A stretch of DNA of 8,955 nt from Rickettsiales bacterium (GTDB lineage Bacteria > Pseudomonadota > Alphaproteobacteria > Rickettsiales > UBA3002). The notes under the pieces are model-generated. The model ran no database searches. It had not been told where the DNA came from and worked only from the letters and a program-made list of their open reading frames with translations. Shown here piece by piece: positions 6,155-8,955 of this stretch; positions within the stretch are counted from its first letter, which is position 1; the number at the start of each line of letters is the position of its first letter. A program made the position numbers and the translations under genes. The stretch spans positions 1-8,955 of the forward strand of contig PBPD01000052.1 in the NCBI GenBank assembly GCA_002725445.1, read 5' to 3'.

Positions 6155-6346
6155 ATGTCGCTCGTAGCACATGTTCATTCACTTGAGTCCAAACACGCAA
6201 AGCTAGAACGCAATATTGCGTCGGAATCGGGCCGTCCTATGCCTGATTTCACTTCTATTACTGCGATGAAAAAGCAAAAGCTTCTGATTAAAGAGGAGTT
6301 GGAGCGTTTGTGGCGACAGAAAAAGTCGGCAGACGATGCAGCATAA
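6155..6346 (+). CDS. Small DUF465 (YdcH-like) protein, second copy
   Basis: A 63-residue cytoplasmic helical protein of the DUF465 family. It shows MSLVAHVHSLESKHAKLERNI at the N-terminus, like the MSLxxHLxxLxxRHxxLE start of many alphaproteobacterial members, and MKKQKLLIKEELERLW near 38-53, matching the LKKxKLxLKDxI signature. Function is unknown for the family. The ATG at 6155 is supported by AAAGGA (6143-6148) six bases upstream. It is transcribed away from the first DUF465 gene and ends before a strong bidirectional terminator shared with the convergent gapR-like gene. The two copies align through the H-x2-L(D/E) and KK-x-KL-x2-K positions but differ widely elsewhere, so any duplication is old. 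Confidence 0.8.
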   Translation: MSLVAHVHSLESKHAKLERNIASESGRPMPDFTSITAMKKQKLLIKEELERLWRQKKSADDAA

Positions 6347-6409
6347 TACGCTATATAACCGGTAATTAACCGGCTATCATTCAGGGCAATACTTTAGTCC
6401 TGACACCAA

Positions 6410-6443
6410 AAAGCCCCCGAGCAAGCCATGTGCCGGGGGCTTT
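6410..6443. terminator. Bidirectional rho-independent terminator
   Basis: AAAGCCCCCG (6410-6419) pairs perfectly with CGGGGGCTTT (6434-6443). The stem can continue across a bulged A as GCA/TGC, leaving a seven-base loop (6424-6430). T-runs follow on both strands, TTT then CTGT rightward and TTTTT leftward, so it can end both the DUF465 transcript and the convergent gapR-like transcript. The longer leftward T-run suggests stronger action on the gapR side. Confidence 0.85.
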
Positions 6444-6469
6444 CTGTATCTGGCGTGTGGTATGAAGAT

Positions 6470-6739
6470 TTAAGCGGCTTCATCCATATCCGGAGCCATA
6501 CCAAGCGCGCGCTTATATACGTCTAGCAAGTGCTCTTGTTCATCGCGCTCATGATTGTCCATTTTGCGCAATTTCACCACCTGACGCATGGTCTTGGTGT
6601 CATATCCATTGGCTTTTGCCTCTGCGAATACTTCGCGAATATCTGCAGCCAGAGCGGCTTTTTCTTCTTCCAAACGCTCAATGCGTTCAATATAGCTGCG
6701 CAATTTGTCAGCGGCTACGTTGCCTACCATGTCAACCAT
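6470..6739 (-). CDS. gapR: GapR-like nucleoid protein (UPF0335/DUF2312)
   Basis: An 89-residue member of the DUF2312/UPF0335 family, whose Caulobacter member GapR is an essential nucleoid-associated protein that binds AT-rich and overtwisted DNA as a tetramer. Visible features are the long heptad helix LRSYIERIERLEEEKAALAADIREVFAEAKANGYDTKTMRQVVKLRKM (about 13-60), including the family hallmark EVFAEAKANGYD, and a basic second helix with K49, R52, K56, R58 and K59 suited to DNA binding; the C-terminus ends in an acidic tail. The ATG at 6739 has an excellent Shine-Dalgarno, AAGGAG, six bases upstream (complement of 6746-6751); an in-frame ATG at 6730 is less well placed. The gene is divergent from rpsU. 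Family membership is firm; function by analogy with GapR is inferred. Confidence 0.9.
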   Translation of the reverse strand: MVDMVGNVAADKLRSYIERIERLEEEKAALAADIREVFAEAKANGYDTKTMRQVVKLRKMDNHERDEQEHLLDVYKRALGMAPDMDEAA

Positions 6740-6801
6740 AGACAGCTCCTTACGATAAAATAGGGTTTACGGTTCAAAACGCTTACTCAAGCAAGGCTTT
6801 T

Positions 6802-6813
6802 TTAACCATTATA
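6802..6813 (-). promoter_or_regulatory. Candidate -10 of gapR overlapped by a CtrA half-site
   Basis: On the - strand TATAAT lies at 6808-6813, 68 bases before the gapR ATG, within the small palindrome CCAT-TAT-ATGG (6806-6816). On the + strand TTAACCAT (6802-6809), the 8-base half-site form of the CtrA motif, overlaps it by two bases. No good -35 was found at 17 bases, so an activator may be needed or the true promoter may be elsewhere. Confidence 0.35.
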
Positions 6814-6858
6814 TGGCTATTATTGCAACTTATTGCTCGACAAATTTAGCGGTATCGC

Positions 6859-6887
6859 TTACAAAGCCCGCTGCTTTGTGCTATACT
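6859..6887 (+). promoter_or_regulatory. Likely rpsU promoter with extended -10
   Basis: TATACT at 6882-6887 is preceded by TGC (6879-6881), an extended -10. TTACAA (6859-6864) lies 17 bases upstream as a poor -35. The transcript would start near 6894, giving a leader of about 40 bases. The -10 is embedded in the inverted repeat GTGCTA-tactg-TAGCAC (6878-6894). Confidence 0.5.
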
Positions 6888-6894
6888 GTAGCAC
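6878..6894. repeat. Operator-like inverted repeat over the rpsU -10
   Basis: GTGCTA (6878-6883) and TAGCAC (6889-6894) are perfect inverted arms around a five-base spacer. The repeat covers the probable -10 and start point of rpsU, a position typical of a repressor site, but chance is possible for six-base arms. Confidence 0.4.
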
Positions 6895-6922
6895 CTTGAA
6901 TTGAATTTTAGACCCTTGGAAG

Positions 6923-6928
6923 GGAGGT
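6923..6928 (+). promoter_or_regulatory. Strong ribosome binding site of rpsU
   Basis: GGAGGT, seven bases before the TTG at 6936, is a near-full complement of the 16S rRNA 3' end and fixes the TTG as the rpsU start. Its first two bases fall in the right arm of a small hairpin, CCCT-TGGA-AGGG (6913-6924). Confidence 0.8.
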
Positions 6929-6935
6929 AAGTCGT

Positions 6936-7139
6936 TTGGTAGAAGTAGTAGTTCGCGATAACAATGTTGATCAGGCACTGCGTGCTTTGAAGAAGAAAAT
7001 GCAACGTGAGGGCGTTTTCCGTGAAATGAAAATGCGCAAGCATTACGAAAAACCTTCCGAGCGCCGTGTGCGCGAAACCGCTGAGTCGGTTCGTCGTGCG
7101 CGCAAGCTGGCGCGTAAGCAAGCTGACAAATACGACTAG
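6936..7139 (+). CDS. rpsU: 30S ribosomal protein bS21
   Basis: A 67-residue small-subunit protein located near the mRNA exit and the anti-Shine-Dalgarno end of 16S rRNA, where it helps initiation. The N-terminus VEVVVRDNNVDQALRALKKKMQREGVFREMKMRKHYEKPSERR is the standard bS21 core, followed by a basic helical tail rich in Arg and Lys (about 48-64). The start is TTG, supported by a strong GGAGGT seven bases upstream and by the conserved MVEVVVRDN beginning; no ATG in frame would keep the core intact. It is a single-gene unit with its own extended -10 promoter and a perfect hairpin terminator. The combination of a rare start codon and a very strong ribosome binding site is notable. Confidence 0.97.
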   Translation: MVEVVVRDNNVDQALRALKKKMQREGVFREMKMRKHYEKPSERRVRETAESVRRARKLARKQADKYD

Positions 7140-7162
7140 TCAGTCAGGCTTATTGAGATACG

Positions 7163-7194
7163 AAAAAGGCAGCTTCCTATAAGCTGCCTTTTTT
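7163..7194. terminator. Bidirectional rho-independent terminator after rpsU
   Basis: AAAAAGGCAGCTT (7163-7175) is a perfect 13-base inverted match to AAGCTGCCTTTTT (7181-7193) around the five-base loop CCTAT, with the T-run reaching 7194. The A-run at 7163-7167 gives a T-run on the other strand, so it can also end the - strand transcript from pntB and the 159-residue gene. Confidence 0.9.
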
Positions 7195-7221
7195 GTGTTC
7201 GTATTTTTCTGTGAATCTGCT

Positions 7222-7701
7222 TTAGCGGCCGCGCAGCATGGGGTTTTGTTCTAGCTGCAGCTTTTGCTCTCCAAAGTCCTGTACCAGACCATTGAGTAAA
7301 TCTTGCGCTTCTGGTGACTCAACGCCGCTTTTGCTGATATAGCGATGTAGCAAAGCAATGTCCTGCATTTGTTGCAATAACGGTGCACTGCCAGCCGCTT
7401 CACGCAAGGCGCGAGTGGTTGTAAGAATATTTGGCAATGCGAAGCCGGCGTTATGCAATGCAGCGGTAATATCAGCACGGGCATGGCCTGTTTCTACCGC
7501 TCCGCTTTTGTTGGGGAGCCTGCCGATTTGGTAATAAGGCAGATCACGCCATGTCTGACCAGTGGTCAATGGGCGTTCAACATCGCCTACATTACGGGCA
7601 ATTTCCCATTCCGCTGCTTTAGCGATAATGTCCTGCTGCTCTGCATCATTGGCAGATGCCGCAGGCGCTTCAGCTGAAATGATATCGTTTGCTTCATCCA
7701 T
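7222..7701 (-). CDS. Hypothetical protein downstream of pntB
   Basis: I do not recognise this 159-residue protein. It has an acidic, Ala-rich and probably disordered N-terminus (1-30), a middle with WRDLPYYQIGRLPNKSG (51-67), and a helical C-terminal half (about 75-150). It has no cysteine, no signal peptide and no membrane segment, so it is probably cytoplasmic. The ATG at 7701 lacks a clear Shine-Dalgarno; it is 39 bases after the pntB stop on the same strand, and no promoter is evident between them, so it is probably expressed with pntB. No other methionine precedes residue 112, so a much shorter form from ATG is unlikely. It ends before the bidirectional terminator shared with rpsU. The reading frame is convincing from its length, its amino-acid make-up and the tight fit between neighbours; its function is open. 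Confidence 0.7.
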   Translation of the reverse strand: MDEANDIISAEAPAASANDAEQQDIIAKAAEWEIARNVGDVERPLTTGQTWRDLPYYQIGRLPNKSGAVETGHARADITAALHNAGFALPNILTTTRALREAAGSAPLLQQMQDIALLHRYISKSGVESPEAQDLLNGLVQDFGEQKLQLEQNPMLRGR

Positions 7702-7740
7702 ATCTAAGAGATAACGCAGTAGAATGAAGAATTCGTTAAC

Positions 7741-8955
7741 TTACAGGTCACGAATCGCCTTCACTAGCTGTTCTGTTGCCTGTTTTGCATCGCCAAACAA
7801 CATCATGGTGTTATCCTTAAAGAACAGTTCGTTCTGAATGCCTGCATAGCCGGGCGACATCGAACGCTTGTTGAAAATCACATTACGCGCCTCTGCCACG
7901 TTCAGTACTGGCATGCCATAAATAGGGCTGGACTGATCGGTTTTAGCCGCCGGGTTGGTCACGTCATTCGCGCCAATTACATAGACAACATCGGTGGTCG
8001 AGAAGTCATTGTTAATCTCGTCCAGCTCAAACACCTGATCGTATGGCACGTTCGCTTCTGCCAATAGCACATTCATATGGCCAGGCATACGGCCTGCCAC
8101 AGGGTGGATCGCGTAGCGCACATTTATCTTCTTTTCTTCCAGCACTTCCACCAGCTCGCGTAGGGCGTGTTGGGCTTGCGCTACCGCCATGCCATAGCCT
8201 GGCACGATAATCACCGAATCTGCATTGCCAAGCAGGAAGCCTGCATCATCCGGACTACCGGATTTCACAGGGCGATCTTCTTCGCCACCTGCTGTGGCTG
8301 CTTCGTCATCAGAGCTGCCGAAGCCGCCGAAAATGACGTTGATGATCGAACGGTTCATGGCTTTGCACATAATGTAAGACAGAATAGCGCCGCTCGCGCC
8401 GACCAGGGCGCCGGTAATAATCAGCAGCGGGTTACCAAGCGTAAAGCCAATGCCGGCCGCTGCCCATCCTGAATAGGAGTTGAGCATAGACACCACAACG
8501 GGCATGTCTGCACCCCCGATGGGGATAATCAACAGGAAGCCAATGAGGAACGCCAGTAACGTCATCAGAATAAAGATGGAGTGCGATTCAGATCCGGTAA
8601 ATGCCATCAGCAGGAACAATATCGCAAGCCCGATCCCGGCATTCAGCATATGCTGGCCTTTGAAACGAATAGGCGTGCCCGACATTAGCCCTTGTAGCTT
8701 GGCGAACGCGATCACAGAGCCAGAGAACGTAACCGCGCCGATGACAGAGCCTAGCCCCATCTCTAGCAGTGACGCAAAGGCGAGACTTCCCGAGATGCCA
8801 ATACCATAGCTTTCGGGCGACCATAACGCTGCCATCGCAATGAAGACAGCGGCCAGACCCACCAACGAGTGGAAAGCAGCTACCAATTGAGGCATGGCTG
8901 TCATGGCAATTTTGCGGGCGATGACCGTACCGATAACACCACCAATGACAATGCC
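7741..8955 (-). CDS. pntB: NAD(P) transhydrogenase subunit beta, C-terminal 404 residues
   Basis: This is the membrane and NADP(H)-binding beta subunit of the proton-translocating transhydrogenase, which uses the proton gradient to drive hydride transfer from NADH to NADP+. The gene runs off the window; the frame stays open to 8955 (GIVIGGVIGTVIARKIA before the ATG at 8904), so that ATG is internal and roughly 60 N-terminal residues are missing compared with E. coli PntB (462). The conserved proton-path histidine is seen in MPQLVAAFHSLVGLAA (H29 of the fragment, equivalent to E. coli His91). Several hydrophobic segments follow, up to SGAILSYIMCKAMNRS. After an acidic linker comes the NADP(H) domain III with VPGYGMAVAQAQH, HPVAGRMPGHMNVLLAEA, IGANDVTNPAA and the C-terminal RSMSPGYAGIQNELFF. 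A 159-residue gene follows 39 bases downstream; pntA would be expected upstream, outside the window. Confidence 0.96.
   Translation of the reverse strand, partial: GIVIGGVIGTVIARKIAMTAMPQLVAAFHSLVGLAAVFIAMAALWSPESYGIGISGSLAFASLLEMGLGSVIGAVTFSGSVIAFAKLQGLMSGTPIRFKGQHMLNAGIGLAILFLLMAFTGSESHSIFILMTLLAFLIGFLLIIPIGGADMPVVVSMLNSYSGWAAAGIGFTLGNPLLIITGALVGASGAILSYIMCKAMNRSIINVIFGGFGSSDDEAATAGGEEDRPVKSGSPDDAGFLLGNADSVIIVPGYGMAVAQAQHALRELVEVLEEKKINVRYAIHPVAGRMPGHMNVLLAEANVPYDQVFELDEINNDFSTTDVVYVIGANDVTNPAAKTDQSSPIYGMPVLNVAEARNVIFNKRSMSPGYAGIQNELFFKDNTMMLFGDAKQATEQLVKAIRDL

Noticed and set aside
6355..6370. Near-CtrA box ATAA-N7-TTAAC after the rightward DUF465 gene
   Set aside because: One mismatch, and it lies just after a stop codon and before a terminator, where it is unlikely to control a promoter. 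The nearby 5-base hairpin CCGGT-AATTA-ACCGG is also too small to read much into.
8902..8904. ATG as the start of pntB
   Set aside because: The frame remains open to the window end with residues typical of PntB before this ATG, and the known proteins have about 60 more residues at the N-terminus.

Overview
The window looks like a piece of an alphaproteobacterial chromosome with balanced base composition. The evidence is a GapR/UPF0335 (DUF2312) protein, two small YdcH-like DUF465 proteins, an adjacent fabI-aroC pair, and a perfect CtrA-type box (TTAA-N7-TTAAC). A genus cannot be named from the sequence alone. Most of the content is housekeeping. No phage, insertion sequence, CRISPR array, rRNA or tRNA was seen.

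Layout, left to right. Positions 1-1563 carry the 3' part of fabI (fatty acid synthesis) and aroC (chorismate synthase), three bases apart on the + strand. The convergent - strand gene at 1539-2441 encodes a secreted ankyrin-repeat protein and overlaps the aroC 3' end by 25 bases. htpG (Hsp90, 2491-4395) is divergent from the ankyrin gene across 49 bases. An almost ideal heat-shock (RpoH) promoter for htpG lies at 2421-2448, mostly inside the first codons of the ankyrin gene. A 98-base spacer follows, with two perfect DnaA boxes, one perfect CtrA box and a -10-like element, and then a PAS-GGDEF gene (4494-5564). Its GGDEF active site is degenerate (SGDGL) but the c-di-GMP inhibitory-site motif RxxD is kept.

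Positions 5575-6346 hold two divergent DUF465 genes around a 382-base AT-rich gap without a convincing gene. A bidirectional terminator (6410-6443) separates the second of these from a convergent gapR-like gene (6470-6739). gapR and rpsU (6936-7139, ribosomal protein S21, TTG start) are divergent across 196 bases that carry promoter-like and operator-like sequences. Another bidirectional terminator (7163-7194) separates rpsU from a - strand pair. That pair is pntB (proton-translocating transhydrogenase beta subunit, cut by the window end) followed by an unrecognised 159-residue gene.

The most interesting point is a possible cell-cycle link. A non-canonical GGDEF protein, likely a c-di-GMP receptor rather than a cyclase, sits behind a spacer with DnaA and CtrA sites. 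A nucleoid-protein gene with a CtrA half-site over its likely -10 lies 1.2 kb beyond it. This rests on motif recognition and has no experimental support here.
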